A stretch of DNA of 64,000 nt, taken from NCBI GenBank assembly GCA_019828595.1, contig JAHQRK010000009.1:868001-932000 (forward strand), given 5' to 3'. The notes below the pieces were generated by a model. The model was not told where the DNA came from and did no database searches. It was given only the letters and a program-made list of their open reading frames with translations. Below, piece after piece: positions 49,697 through 61,200 of the stretch. The DNA comes from Aphanomyces cochlioides. Lineage: Eukaryota; Oomycota; Saprolegniomycetes; Saprolegniales; Verrucalvaceae. Each line of letters opens with the position of its first letter. Position 1 is the first letter of the stretch. The translations under genes and the position numbers were made by a program.

Positions 49697-51083
49697 TCAC
49701 GCGTCGTCACCCCCATACAAAAAGACAACGCTGAAGATGAGGACACCGGCCATCATGGAGAACGCTGAAGCATAATATGGGAAGGCCGCTGGTATAAAAC
49801 GCTCGTATTCGTCGTGTTTGTACGGCCGCAAGCTCACTTGCGTTGTCCAGTGGAGGACAGAATATCCCACTCGCCGGTAGACAACACGAAATTGAAAGAT
49901 GCCGTAAGTGTCTGGCGCTGTAAATGTGGTCGTAAAGTGGCCATGACTGTCATGCGTCATGGTCTTTCGCACATAGGGATCGAGCATGACAAATTCGAGC
50001 TGCAGATCGTCGGCTGCAAATGGAGTCCAGTGACCATCCCTAAATTCGTGAACGTCAAAAGAGTATGTCACATTGTCCTTGATGCGATAGACCTACAAGA
50101 CCGCAATTAGCATTAGTGATATTGATGACATTTACCAGGGAGTTCCGCGCGATCTCAGCGTCAGGATAGAGTGTGATTGGTTCGTCGGGACGGGGAGAAT
50201 CATTGAGCATTTTATCAGGCAGGGATCCATCTTCGCGAGAATGGTTCACATTCGACACTCGTAGGACACCGCGTTCACCAAGAGCCCAGTCGGTAAAAGT
50301 TTTTACAAAGCGACCATTGTCATAATTTGGTGATGTTGTGTACGTGTTCTTGAACAAGTCGAGGGATCCAGCAACGAGCACACGAGCGTTGTTACGGGCT
50401 TGGACTGCTGTCACAAGGCCAACATTAGTACCGAAGATTGCGTCTTTGGATCCTTCAATGGGTTTCGTGGGCACAGCAGAATACGCCGAGCTTTCAGCAG
50501 ACAAAACAGTGAACGTCAAGACGTTTGTTGGTTCCACGGTCATGCCAATGCCGTTGTACACAATTGGTTTCTGAAGTGTACCAACAACAATAGGAGAGTT
50601 TATCCACTGTGTGGTCTTGATCAACGAGTGATAAACGTCAGTTGAGTCATGGAGATGGTTCACATGATCCATGACGAGGCTCCCTTTCTTGTCAAAGTCA
50701 ATTCCGCATTCAGCAGCAAACTGCCGTAACATTTTCGAGACACGGATCGATCCTGCAACGATGACATTGCCTCCCTGCTCGACAAAGGACAGGAGATCAT
50801 TCTTCTCAAGTTTGGTCGCTCCAAGCGTCGTGAGAGTTGGATCCAAGATGACAACATGATCAAACGCGAGCTCTCCATACTTGGCCAAGGCAAAGTCGGT
50901 CGAAGCTTGACTAAAGTAACTCACGGCATGGCCTCGGTCTGTCAAATGTGCCAAGTATGAACTGTAGCTATTCGCATCGGGCTTTTCATTCTCTTCGAGG
51001 AAGACAGCAGTTCGGATTTGCTTTGCGCCATCCACGCACAGCAGTGCGAGGAAGATTGCGACCATGATTGATGCCAAGGCCAT
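49697..51083 (-). CDS. DDOST: Oligosaccharyltransferase 48-kDa subunit (DDOST/OST48/Wbp1)
   Basis: Exons 51083-50136 and 50092-49697 (43-nt intron) give 447 residues. There is an N-terminal signal peptide (MALASIMVAIFLALLCVDGA), then the lumenal OST48 domain with HVVILDPTLTTLGA, FVEQGGNVIVAGS and RNNARVLVAGSLDLFKN. YRIKDNVTYSFDV and FRVVYRRVGYSVLHWTTQVS follow, then a C-terminal transmembrane helix (AFSMMAGVLIFSVVFLYG) and a short tail. It is a core non-catalytic subunit of the ER complex that N-glycosylates nascent proteins. Length and topology match the family. Confidence 0.95.
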
Positions 51084-51549
51084 CTAGGGGTTTGTGGCAA
51101 TGGTGGAGAAACTAAAATTTCGCTATTTTTTTACCATTTTCAGCACATTTTTATAAAATTTAGATATTGTGCTTTTGATACAAAATTTTGAGGAACGGTT
51201 TGAATCGACTGAGGTTTCGAATCGATTCCGAATCGAACGGGCTTCTCTGATTGGCTAGAATTAAAAATTTAAATTAGTCAGCCAATCAGAATCGACATCA
51301 CCTAACTCACGCAAAACACACACTGACACAAACCACTTCAGTATGATGAAATCGATTTGAAAATGAATTTGCTTTTTGGTCAAAACCACAAATTTCGTTG
51401 AAAATGACAATAAAATGAACAAAAAAATTCAATTTGGATCAAAATGGGAAGTTCAAAGTGAAGTTGAAGTCTGTATGCAAAGGTTGCCGTGAAGATGACA
51501 AGATGGTCAATTATTGTACAGTTAGTTGGGGGAAATGATAAATAGAGCC
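51084..51549. other. Intergenic, AT-rich
   Basis: About 470 bp between DDOST (read leftward) and the end of the PX-OTU-like gene (also read leftward), so it should contain the DDOST promoter. It includes the inverted CCAAT-type pair listed separately and a tandem-like GAATCGA motif near 51200-51235. No exon seen. Confidence 0.4.
51246..51290. promoter_or_regulatory. Inverted pair of CCAAT-type motifs upstream of DDOST
   Basis: TCTGATTGGCT (51246-51256) and its exact reverse complement AGCCAATCAGA (51280-51290) flank a 23-base AT-rich centre, about 165 bp upstream of the DDOST start. The core is a CCAAT box in both orientations. The same 11-mer or close variants occur in other non-coding parts of the window, so it may be a recurrent promoter element. 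Function is inferred only. Confidence 0.4.
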
Positions 51550-53364
51550 CTATATCTCGGTGGGAGATGTTGATAGTGTCGACGCAGTGGAAGAGTCGAC
51601 AAAGGAGGAAGACCTCGATAAAGTAAGCGAGCGTCGGCTGGTCAAATGGAGGATGGACGCACGGGTAACCATAAGCTCCGAGTGAAATCGTGACCAGCGT
51701 GCTCGAAGGAGCGATTGTCGCTTGTTGGGGAGGGGGAGGACATGCACGAGGAAGTCTGTGATGTAGGCAGCACCAGTTGGACGAAAGAGCTTCTCGAGGA
51801 AGGCAAAAAATACAGCGCCGGGCATACGTGATGTGCCGTATTGCTTGGATGTCCATTGGAAAGATTGGAAACGCTTGGGGTTTTGGTCGCACGCATGCCA
51901 GACAGCGTCGAGGATACCTTGCTGCAATTCTTCAGCAGTGGTGCCGTCTGAATCCATCACAGTGATCTCATTAGCTTCGATAACTTGGGTGATTGTATGA
52001 ACAAAAGCTTCATCAACGGCTAACCAGTCTTGGCGCATTAGTGGCAACGTGGCGGCTGGTGTAGCAATAGATCTCAGTACTCGATAGTGGCCATGGATGT
52101 ACTGAGCGGTTGGTAGCAAGTAATTCCAGACAAGATGACGCGGTGGACCGGCTACAAGCGATGGAAGCGACTCCCATGGCATCACATGTCGAACAGTGTG
52201 CCGGTGGTCATTGGTCACGAGTGTAATCGTCACATTTAGCATTGTCGCTAGTGTCTGAAGTGCCAAGGCGCCAACACGGACCTGTTTTGCCTTTTTGCAC
52301 ACATGAAACGACTTCTTGACGTCAACAACGTGCAGACCAACTAAATCGGCGATCGCCTCGGCGTGGAGAAGCCCATAGTTGGCCATGTATCTCCGAACTT
52401 TGTCGGCGGCGGCAACTGCTGGAGATGACGTAACAATTGTTGGCTTGTCGCTGAGGAGTCCCATCGATTCCAGCTCGAGTTCCATGTCTTCCATGGAGTA
52501 GAGTTCTTGAACGATACACATATACGCAGTTTGGGCAAGGACATGGTCTTCAGCAACATCCCACGGCGCGACCTCTAGCTGCTTCACTGCAAGGGCAGCA
52601 GCCATGCGCGCTTCGCTCTCACCAAGTGAGAGAAACTGACACTGACAGCCGTAGGTGGAGCAGACAATAATACCTCGTCTGGTGTCGTCGGCGAGGTTGG
52701 CTTCCAGCATATCGAGCTTGTCATGTTCAACGACGCCAAGGGATGGATTCCAGACGGTTCGGGCAACATGAGCCCCAAATGCCACGTCGAAGTTGCAAAA
52801 ATAGCGCAAATACGGTGGAGCCCGGACGTCGAGGAAGTGGAGGAGTCGTAGCGGTGTTGCACAGACTGAGACGAGATACGAGTCAAGTTCACCCTGTCGA
52901 CGAAGCATGAACGCCTTGGTTTTGTGCTGAAACAGCCACTTCCGTCGCCTGTGCAGTCGTGGCGCTTCAATTGTGTCCATTGGATGCGCGCTGCTATCTG
53001 CAGCAGGTCTTCCCCACCACGAGTGCCGTGGCACCGGTGCAGTCGAGTCGGAAAGAGCTTTTACGGGCGGTGTTGGAATCTGTCGAAGTTGGTGGTCAAG
53101 CACGCGAAACTCTTCAAAGGTACGCCATGTAATCCACGACGAGATGAAAGCCTCATGGGGGAACTGGCGGCACGCGAAGATGATTTCCGTGGCAATCGCG
53201 TATTCAGGATGCACCATGATGGAATCGTCGAAGCGAAAGTCTTGCACCGTCATGACACATCGATATATCGTACGAATGTCATGCACTTTGATCATGCACG
53301 CGTCAGGCGACCACAGTTGCCGTGGTCGTGACTTGACCACGGAAGATGACTTGGGCGACGCCAT
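51550..53364 (-). CDS. PX-domain protein with OTU-like C-terminal domain
   Basis: Single exon, 604 residues, from the ATG at 53362-53364 (MASPKSSSVVKSRPRQLW). The N-terminal ~200 residues form a PX-type phosphoinositide-binding domain (WITWRTFEEFRVLDHQLRQI, a basic KWLFQHKTKAF insert, then RRQGELDSYLVSV and LRYFCNF). From about residue 225 the layout recalls OTU deubiquitinases. STYGCQCQFLSLGES sits where D-G-x-C-x-F-x-x-L would be. ALALQTLATMLNVTITLVTN and a terminal LVWNYLLPTAQYIHGHYRVL match the strand, aliphatic-aromatic and H-Y pattern before the catalytic His. The oxyanion Asp position is Tyr, so activity is uncertain. PX assignment is good; OTU is my inference. Confidence 0.65.
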   Translation of the reverse strand: MASPKSSSVVKSRPRQLWSPDACMIKVHDIRTIYRCVMTVQDFRFDDSIMVHPEYAIATEIIFACRQFPHEAFISSWITWRTFEEFRVLDHQLRQIPTPPVKALSDSTAPVPRHSWWGRPAADSSAHPMDTIEAPRLHRRRKWLFQHKTKAFMLRRQGELDSYLVSVCATPLRLLHFLDVRAPPYLRYFCNFDVAFGAHVARTVWNPSLGVVEHDKLDMLEANLADDTRRGIIVCSTYGCQCQFLSLGESEARMAAALAVKQLEVAPWDVAEDHVLAQTAYMCIVQELYSMEDMELELESMGLLSDKPTIVTSSPAVAAADKVRRYMANYGLLHAEAIADLVGLHVVDVKKSFHVCKKAKQVRVGALALQTLATMLNVTITLVTNDHRHTVRHVMPWESLPSLVAGPPRHLVWNYLLPTAQYIHGHYRVLRSIATPAATLPLMRQDWLAVDEAFVHTITQVIEANEITVMDSDGTTAEELQQGILDAVWHACDQNPKRFQSFQWTSKQYGTSRMPGAVFFAFLEKLFRPTGAAYITDFLVHVLPLPNKRQSLLRARWSRFHSELMVTRASILHLTSRRSLTLSRSSSFVDSSTASTLSTSPTEI

Positions 53365-53667
53365 GCATGCAAGTAGAGAACTGGAGACGCGTCAGGTCTT
53401 TACTCGACAAATCTCATCCCATATGCCTCGACCAGATCAACGCGGCGTCTCAGCGAGTGAGAGAATGGACATGAAGCTTTCAGAGCACGTGGCGATATTC
53501 GAAAGGTTTCGACGCAGATTAGTAATTCTCTCGTTGTCGCCCGCAACGTTGTACTTCAAGTGTGTATACACTTTTTGTGTGGTCACCACGCGAGATGACT
53601 GGCGTACGAGAGAACACACTGCGAGTTTGGGATGAGTTTATAATAAGGACTAGACACAAACACTCAA
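53365..53667. other. Intergenic
   Basis: About 300 bp between the PX-OTU-like gene start and the START-FYVE-WW stop, both on the minus strand. It should hold the promoter of the former and the 3' end of the latter. Nothing else recognised. Confidence 0.4.
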
Positions 53668-56401
53668 CTATAGGACTGCGTAATTCTCCGTGATGGCCAT
53701 GTCGTCTTCCTCTGGCATTGTCCATGACGTTTGGCCGCAGGATGCATTGTAGTAATACATCTTGCCGGTCACTTTGGAGTGGACTGAAGTCCAGCCTTCC
53801 GGCGCAGCGTCAGCTTCATTGGCAGGGACAAAACTACTGTCTTCGAGGAAGCTGACAAAGCCACCTCGGGTTGACTCTGGTAGCATTGGCACCTCGACGG
53901 CGGGAGGTTCGTTTTCGTGCAGTTTCGATTCGATGGCCATAGTTGACTCCTGAACTTTTTCCATGTTGTGTTGGATTTGCTTGAGATCTTCGTTGATCTT
54001 GTCCATTTTGTGCATGAGGTACGCTGGTGGTTCGGTCGATTCTTCCACCACCACCTTGCGGTTTTCGAGCGTGTGAATCTTCTCATTCATGGCAGCATTC
54101 ATCTGGTTGAGTTGGATCGTGCCTTCCTGGACAGTCTCCATCTTGTGTTGTAGCCGGTCAATTTCGGCATTGAGTTTGAGCACCACAAAGAGATTTTCGA
54201 CGTCTGGAGGGGTGTCCATCACTGACATGCGCGGTGGTTCCATGACAGACATCCGTGTATGATCCATGACTGACATACGTGAATGGTCCATCACTGACAT
54301 GCGAGTCACTTGTTCGTGCTCATGCTCTTCCAATTTGAGTGCTGTGAGCTCGGTTGACTCTTGGACAGATTGCATTCCACGCGTAATCTCGGCGAGTGTC
54401 ATCCTTGTTGCTTCAAGGTAATCTTCAGCAGCCATGTGAGATGGTCGGTAATTGACAGGATCGTCGTTCTCGTCATCTTCAGTTGCGACCGTGGCTGTTG
54501 ACTCAACGAAGCTCGTCATGGCTGTTTCACTTGACGATTCTTCTTCGACAATATTGTACGTCGGTCTTCCACACTTGCCGTCGTCATCGCCGCTGCCGTC
54601 GTCGTAGGCATCGACATCCAATTCGCTCATGCGTTCACTCATGCGCTCACTCACGCGTTCGCTGACGATCTCCGAGTTGCGCGCTGTGACGTCGCTCAGT
54701 GCTTCGCTGACTCTGCCATAATCTTGTTGATTCGGCTGCACGATTGACACGTTCAAGTCGAGGTCTAGAGCGTCACCGTTGACATTTTCGTCGGAAATCT
54801 TGATGGAGCTCAATCCCAAGTCAAGATCTTCAAACGGTGCAGGCTCTTGGTATGTAGCAATACTGGCGTGAGCCAAGATTTCGGAATTCAACGATTTTGA
54901 TGTGGCTATTTCTGGAGGAAGCGACGCGCTTGATGAGAGAGTTCGTGGCATGCTCGAGCTCGTTGGGCGAACAGTTGGAACATTTCCTCTGACGTACGAT
55001 TGTTCTGTCGGCATTTCCGATTGACTTCTTCGGTATGACGGACCCCAAGACTTGGACAGCTCAGACATGCTGTGGGAGTGGTTGAACGCAGGGCTGTCAT
55101 GTGAGCTATTTCTTGGGTTTGATATGATGGAATTGTGGTTGGAGTGGTGGTGAAAACTATTGTTGGGGCTCTGGAGACTGCTCGCGCTCGAAGGTCTGCT
55201 CGCCATGGAAGCTACACTACTTCTTGAAGAGCCTGCAGTGAGCTGGGTAGTTCTAGCTTGAAGGTTGCATCCGATACAAACCCTCGTCTTGATTTTCTTG
55301 GGTCCTATACTCTGAATGATGCTGCACTGATTGCAAACAACTTCGCCACATGCTTGGCAGTTGTACTTCTTCCTCACAAGTGAAAATCCTCGTGTGCAAA
55401 TGACGCAAAATGCTCGTTTGCTAATTTTCCAGAGGTGAATTTGCAGGTTGTCGGCAATTTCCTTACCTGACGGGAACATAATTGTGTGGAGGGACCCACT
55501 GTAATGTGCTAAGTCGTTGCTGCTCAAAGAAATCACGAATGGCTTGACCACGTAATGCTGCCAAGTCGGACATTTTGTTGACAACCCACGCCGGCAAGCG
55601 GCCGTTGTAGTCACCCAAAACCATAGACCGCAGTTCGACTTGATACGTGCCTTGGGCTGATGGCGACATGTTATGGGAGCCATTGGACTGACCGCTGGGC
55701 CGAGGATGTGTTGGCATTTCAACACTGTGAAAAGTATGGAGATTTAGTGTGTTGGCACGGACGAAGCGATGGGACTCTTCGAACGACGGGAAATTCTTGA
55801 GCTCGATCGATTTCGATAACCGGTAGCCGATGCGAACATTCTGTTCATCAACAAAAGAATCTACGACCTGAAGAAGCGTTAAGATAAAATTCTCCTCGAG
55901 GAATACGCGTACCTCAACGTAGACGTAGTCGCGGGGCTTAGTCGGTGCAGCCACAGCTTTCAAGCAGTGCCATTTTATGCAGACAAACCGTTGTGGGGAG
56001 TCATCGGACGAGTAATCGCGAGGATGCAGGACGTGGAGCACAGCGCCGTCGAGAAATTCCGCGCCGTGTATTGCAGCTTCTCGCTCTCGAAATATATCTG
56101 TGGTTTCAGTGATAAAGTGCTCCATCATTTCTTCAAACGATGCATTCACAGTGCACACGCTTTTGACAGCCGCTTGATTCGAGAAACTGTTTGCTTCGTC
56201 TGCAGCGCGGGATATCACGACTTCACCCTTTTGCTTGACCGGCTGCCACCGAATGTTGCCGAGGCCGTTGATCAGACATATTGCATTATCGACAGCGTCG
56301 TCGATGTAGTTCATATACGCTACGACTTCATCTCTCTTCAAGGGTGGAAGGGCCGACAGCGAGTCCGCGAAAGCACTCTGTCGGGGCAGTGGGATGCTCA
56401 T
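53668..56401 (-). CDS. START-FYVE-WW protein
   Basis: Exons 56401-55913, 55867-55467 and 55420-53668 give 880 residues from MSIPLPRQSAFADSL; an in-frame ATG at 56461 adds 20 residues. Residues about 1-285 form a START-like lipid-binding fold typical of oomycete START-FYVE proteins (WHCLKAVA, DYVYVE..DSFVDEQ). A FYVE zinc finger follows (FCVICTRGFSLVRKKYNCQA, then CGEVVCNQCS and RVCIGC), which should bind PI3P on endosomes. A long Ser-rich region comes next, with a tandem RMSVMDH motif (four units) and coiled coil. It ends in a WW domain (EGWTSVHSKVTGKMYYYN...TSW) that binds proline-rich partners. It likely links endosomal membrane identity to a PPxY-type ligand. Confidence 0.88.
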
Positions 56402-56461
56402 ACTGCCCACGCCGAAGTCAGTTCTGAGCGTTGTTATTACTGCTGATGGCACTCTGGTCAT

Positions 56462-57777
56462 GGAGGATAAGAACCGCCAGGTGCCAGAGCCGTTGGGAAT
56501 TTTCCCACTGCTACTCTTTACGAGCCAAGTATCGACACGTCGTTGTATTCGGGTTGTAATGGGGAAAAATCCTAATATTCCGATGTTTTCCTATTTTGGT
56601 GTCAGATGCGACTATACATTGGATGGAATCGAACTCTTGCACTTTATTCTCTCAAAGACCAGTTTAATTCCAAGCAGACTGCAACGCCTTGGAGAAAGCA
56701 GGGAAATCGACGCATCTTTCCTCTTTATCGACCGTTCTCTAGTGTCCACGACAAGGTTTTTTTAGTGTTATTTTGAGACACGCTGGATCTACGACATAGA
56801 GCTACGCCAATCATATTGCGTGTAGAGAAAGAGCAGCCAATCAGAATGGAAATTGCCCAGGTCTGCAGCCATCATGTTCCTATCACCACCCACGACAGCA
56901 AACAATTGTCGAATCCAGTCACCGCTGGCTCCGACAGGGGCATTCGAGAGTAGACACAGCTTGAATTGGGTTTCGAGTGGGAGTTGACCTCCTTGACATG
57001 ACGCGACCAAGGCTGCAACTCGAGATATTCTAAAATCGTACTCAGGCTAAGTTGACCAAAAGTACCTACGGCGGTTTGTCCAGTTGTAGATTGTCTGCAT
57101 GTTTCAAGTTTCAATGAGATGCAAGATGGAATAGATGATTATGCGAAAGCTTTGGGTTTTCATGTTGTAATAAAGTGGCAGATGCGCAATCGAGGTGGAT
57201 TTGAATGTCCTTTGCCTGAAGGTACATTGCACCAAAAATGAAATGGACGTCTTATCTTGTCGGCTTTTTACTCTTTTTTTATATCAGCGGTAGGAGTCCA
57301 GTTCAGACCTAGGCAATAGCACTGCTCGACATTTACTGAAGGCAGAATTTTGACAGAGAAAAGGCAATACAGAGGTCTGCGGAATATTGTATTGTACCAA
57401 ATAGACCGGCCCCAAGGGGGGCCGCTCTATTTGATTTTCCTCTATATAATAATATTCCGGATACATATGAAATATAATTTTTCAGAAGTATATATGATAC
57501 ACAGGAAGACATAATGAAAAGGACCATGGAAAGCATTTCTAATTTCATTTTTGATTCAATCACAATTGGAATTGTTTTTCCGAAGATAGAAGCGATTGAC
57601 CTATTTTTCTGGCCCATGTTGCACCTTTACTCGATTTTTCCTCATGGCAATTATACCAAGAGACATACGAACCTACAACAGGGTGGTTTCTCTCGTTCCA
57701 CAACTTCATACTTCACTTAGCTGCTGCAGGAAAATGAGTTATCGATTTCACCGAATCACACTCGGCCCTCAAGTCAT
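56462..57777. other. Non-coding and degenerate sequence at the edge of the transposon zone
   Basis: No complete gene recognised. Minus strand 57054-56798 is open and coding-like (EYDFRISRVAALVASCQGGQ ... GDWIRQLFAVVGGDR) to a stop at 56798-56800, but has no start and no family I know. A long hairpin lies at 57380-57459. AT content rises to the right towards the Helitron end. Confidence 0.3.
57380..57459. repeat. Imperfect long hairpin
   Basis: CGGAATATT (57380) pairs with AATATTCCG (ending 57459). Inside it, CAAATAGA then CGGCCCC pairs with GGGGCCG and TCTATTTG around a short AAGG-type loop. The arms have a few unpaired bases. It may be a small foldback transposon or a structured transcript; nothing decides between these. 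Confidence 0.5.
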
Positions 57778-57779
57778 GA

Positions 57780-57989
57780 CTAGGGTGAGGCCAGGGCTAC
57801 GCCCCTGGGTGGAGCGTTTTGCTTTGGAAATAGCAAAGATTTGCTCACACACATGAAACGTTTGAAGCCATACTGTAAATTTAGAATTTGATTCAGGCCC
57901 AGTTCGAAGTTAAAAAAATAAGTCAACGCCGAGCATTCTGATTGGCTACTGTTGACTACGAATATTTTTTTCGTCAGGAGATAAATCAT
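57780..57989 (-). mobile_element. Helitron 3'-terminal region, copy 1
   Basis: Read on the minus strand, this ends with a hairpin (CCAGGG, loop GCGTAG, CCCTGG; 57808-57791), 11 bases, then CTAG followed by host T. That is the textbook Helitron 3' terminus (hairpin 10-12 bases before CTRR, insertion next to T). About 210 bp are nearly identical to 63210-63421. It lies 290 bp beyond the end of the truncated Rep gene in the same orientation, so it probably terminates that element. Confidence 0.8.
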
Positions 57990-58281
57990 GTCCTGACCAA
58001 AAAACCGTCGACTCGTACCGAAAAAAAAAAAAAATCCAATCAGAGATCATATTATTTTGAAACTAAGGAGACTTCGCACTCCTTATTCACTTCTTTCTTA
58101 TTTTACTTCGAATTGGCCTCCATAGTTTCCCTGTTTTGTTGTGCAAAAATGCCAGTACTTGCACAGATAACACGATCGACTTATCAGTGATAATACAGAC
58201 GCTCGAGGTACCCAGTCCTATTCACGGCGCATTTGACGGCAAGACAATGATGACCATGCGCTTAGATGATGCTCAAGGCGA

Positions 58282-61200
58282 CTATGCGCTTTCTCGACAG
58301 CGTGAGATCGTTTGAACAACTTGTTCACCTTCCAAGTGTATTTCGAGGTTCTCGACAGCGTGAGATCGTTTGAACATGTCGAAAGAGAAAATGCGTGTGA
58401 GGGCCTCACAGCACGATACATAGCGGGCATCTTGGTATTGCTTGATTTCGTCAAGTTCGCCGGACTCAAGTTGAAAATTTGAGCGGTCTGAGCCCTTGTA
58501 GATGTACTTGTACAGGTACTTGACTGCAGATATACTTGTACACGCCTCGACATTGATGTGGCAGTCGAACATGGCACTCAACGTTGGGCAGTACGGAATA
58601 ACATATTGGTTGGTATACTCAGTGGGCCGCTCTGCCGAAGAGCGGCGACGACGGTAGAGTGGATATCCATCACTGCCTTCTGATGTTTCGTTGCAGTATG
58701 CTTTTGGAAAGTTTTTCTTGCACTTCCCGTTTTCCAGGCATCGGTCGCCGCATTTGTGAATCATGCAGGTTGTAACAATTTCGTGCAGTCTTAGATTCTT
58801 TTCCTTGTCGGGGATTTCTGCACTGATAATATTGTCAATATCGGCAGCTGTCTTGATTTTGTCGTCCCCAGTGAATATGACCAACATATGGGCATGAGGC
58901 AGACCACGCTTTTGGAATTCGACAACACGAACACACGCAGCTTGTCGACCCAAAACTTCCCCCTTGTACAGCATGGCTTCAATGGCTAAGAGCTTGAGAC
59001 GGAACATACGCGTCACTAAGTCAGGTCGATCAGCTGGAGATCGTTTAAATCCATAGTCGTCTTTCGCCAATTCCAGCTCCCTGTCGATTTCAACCCACTT
59101 TGGATTGCATGTCACAGTGATAAAAAGGTCTGGTCGACCGAACTTGCGAACAATTGCCATGGTGTCAAGGTAACGTTGTCTCATGTACCGAGGTCCACCC
59201 GTGTAAGATGACGGCAAAACAGTCCTTTTTCCAATGCTTTTGAGGTCCACATCATGCGAAACAGCGTCATGAAGTGCGCGGTACGTGTCGCTGCGGAGGT
59301 TGTTGGTTTGGTCACGAATATATCGAAGCCTTTGGTTTTCCACCTTTGCAAAATTGTCGACTGCAAACACTTGAAATAGAGGTCCGCTGGCATGTAATGG
59401 AGAGAATGCACCGCGCTCGTGCAGATGGTATCGAGCATAATCGTTCAAACTCACGTTTTCATGATTGCGACCGCTCTTGTTGTCAAACGACCACCCCAGA
59501 GTCCCAGTGGGAAAGAGCAAAGGGCATTGAAGCGGGTCATATGCCGAATGAAATTCCTTAATGCGAAATAAGCGTTGTTCCCCAGGTTGTCGATCCAAAC
59601 GCACATGTTTACCAACGTGATAGTTTCGCTGAACTTCGCTGAGTACGGGGCCATCAATACCATGCAGTAAGATATGACGCCCTGACTTGGACGTTTCTGA
59701 AAAAAGAACAGCGATTTCAGAACACGTAGGAAGGTTATGCGTTCGGCTGTTGCTTCGAGGCTGAGCAGTGAGCACAATTCTCATGTCGTCATCCTTTGGA
59801 ATATCCTTCGCATGCTTGTACAGCTGGGTGAACGCGTTGTGCTGTAGTAGTAGACGCTGGATTTTCGTCACAGTTGACACATTAAGATTTCCCCCAAGCA
59901 TTCTTCGTCGTATGCTTGCTTGCGTTTCAGGATCCGTAATGTAGATCTGGGCGTAACTGGCTTGTTCTTCGTCCGCAGGCAACAGTGGTCCTATTAAATG
60001 ATGCAAATCGCCTTGGATTGTATAAGATCTCGGCCCACCGTTGCCGTGAATAATTTCTTTGGTACCAATAGATGTGAAGGCAAAGAGGGCGTTGTACCGG
60101 CGAGTGTTATTGACAAACCCTCTGGTTTTGAACAAAGCAATGTATTCGAAACTCGGGTGTGTCAGGCCAGGTAGCAACAGGCAGCACTCGAGTGCCTCCA
60201 CCGCAGCATCCTTTTCTTCGCCTGGCCAAATCTTCGCTTCGCAATGGCGGCAAATCGAACGCTGCTCAATAGTATGAAGAGGCACCAATGATTCATCGAA
60301 GTCATCGAAACTGACGCGTGCACTGTTGTGACCACTCTTCTTCTTCGGGCGACCCTTGGGTTTATTCCGGAGACTTAATCCTTGCTCGCGAGGAGGTACA
60401 TCAATCAAATCCACATCCACGTTTAGCGGAGGATCAGCATTTGCCAAGGCAAGTAATTGATTGTCAGTGTTGCAATCCACATTTCCATCGGAAATATCTT
60501 CTTCCTTGGTTTCTTCTTCACCTCCTTCATTCATACGGTTAGGTTGTAGCGCAGCATAGATCCTTCGATTGTCAACTGTGCGCTCGCGATCTTCTTGCTC
60601 CTGAGCTGCCAGAATCTTGAGATGATGGTCACTTTGAGCGTGATAATGGATTCCGTCTTCTCCCTCCTTGGTTTCCTCTTCGTCGCTCTTATCCATGTCC
60701 GTATGGTGAAATGATGGCACCCCGCCCTTGATTCGCAACCTCAGTGTTGTGCTTTTTTTCGCGAGCACGTTTGTTGTATTCCGCCTTCTTGGATCTTTTC
60801 ATAGCCACCTCTTTGTCGAAGTCTTCCACGATAGCATGCCGTTTCTTTTCGCGAGCACGATTGTTGTACTCCGCCTTTTTGGATTTGTCGACCTCTTCCA
60901 GGAGAGCTTGCCGTTTCTGTTCGCGAGCACGATTGTTGTACTCCGCCTTTAGAAGAGCTTGCCGATTCATTTCGCGAGCACGATTGTTGTACTCCGCCTT
61001 TTTGGATTTTTCCATTGCCACCTCTTCGTCGACTTCATCCAGGATAGCTTGCCGTTTCTTTTCGCGAGCACGTTTGTTGTACTCCGCCTTCTTGTCCTTT
61101 CTCATAGCCGCCTCGTCGTTAGGCATCAAGGCATCGTCATCCACAGCTCGGCCATTAGCTCCAGTGGATACAGACTCTTGTTCGGTAGCATGCGCTTCAT

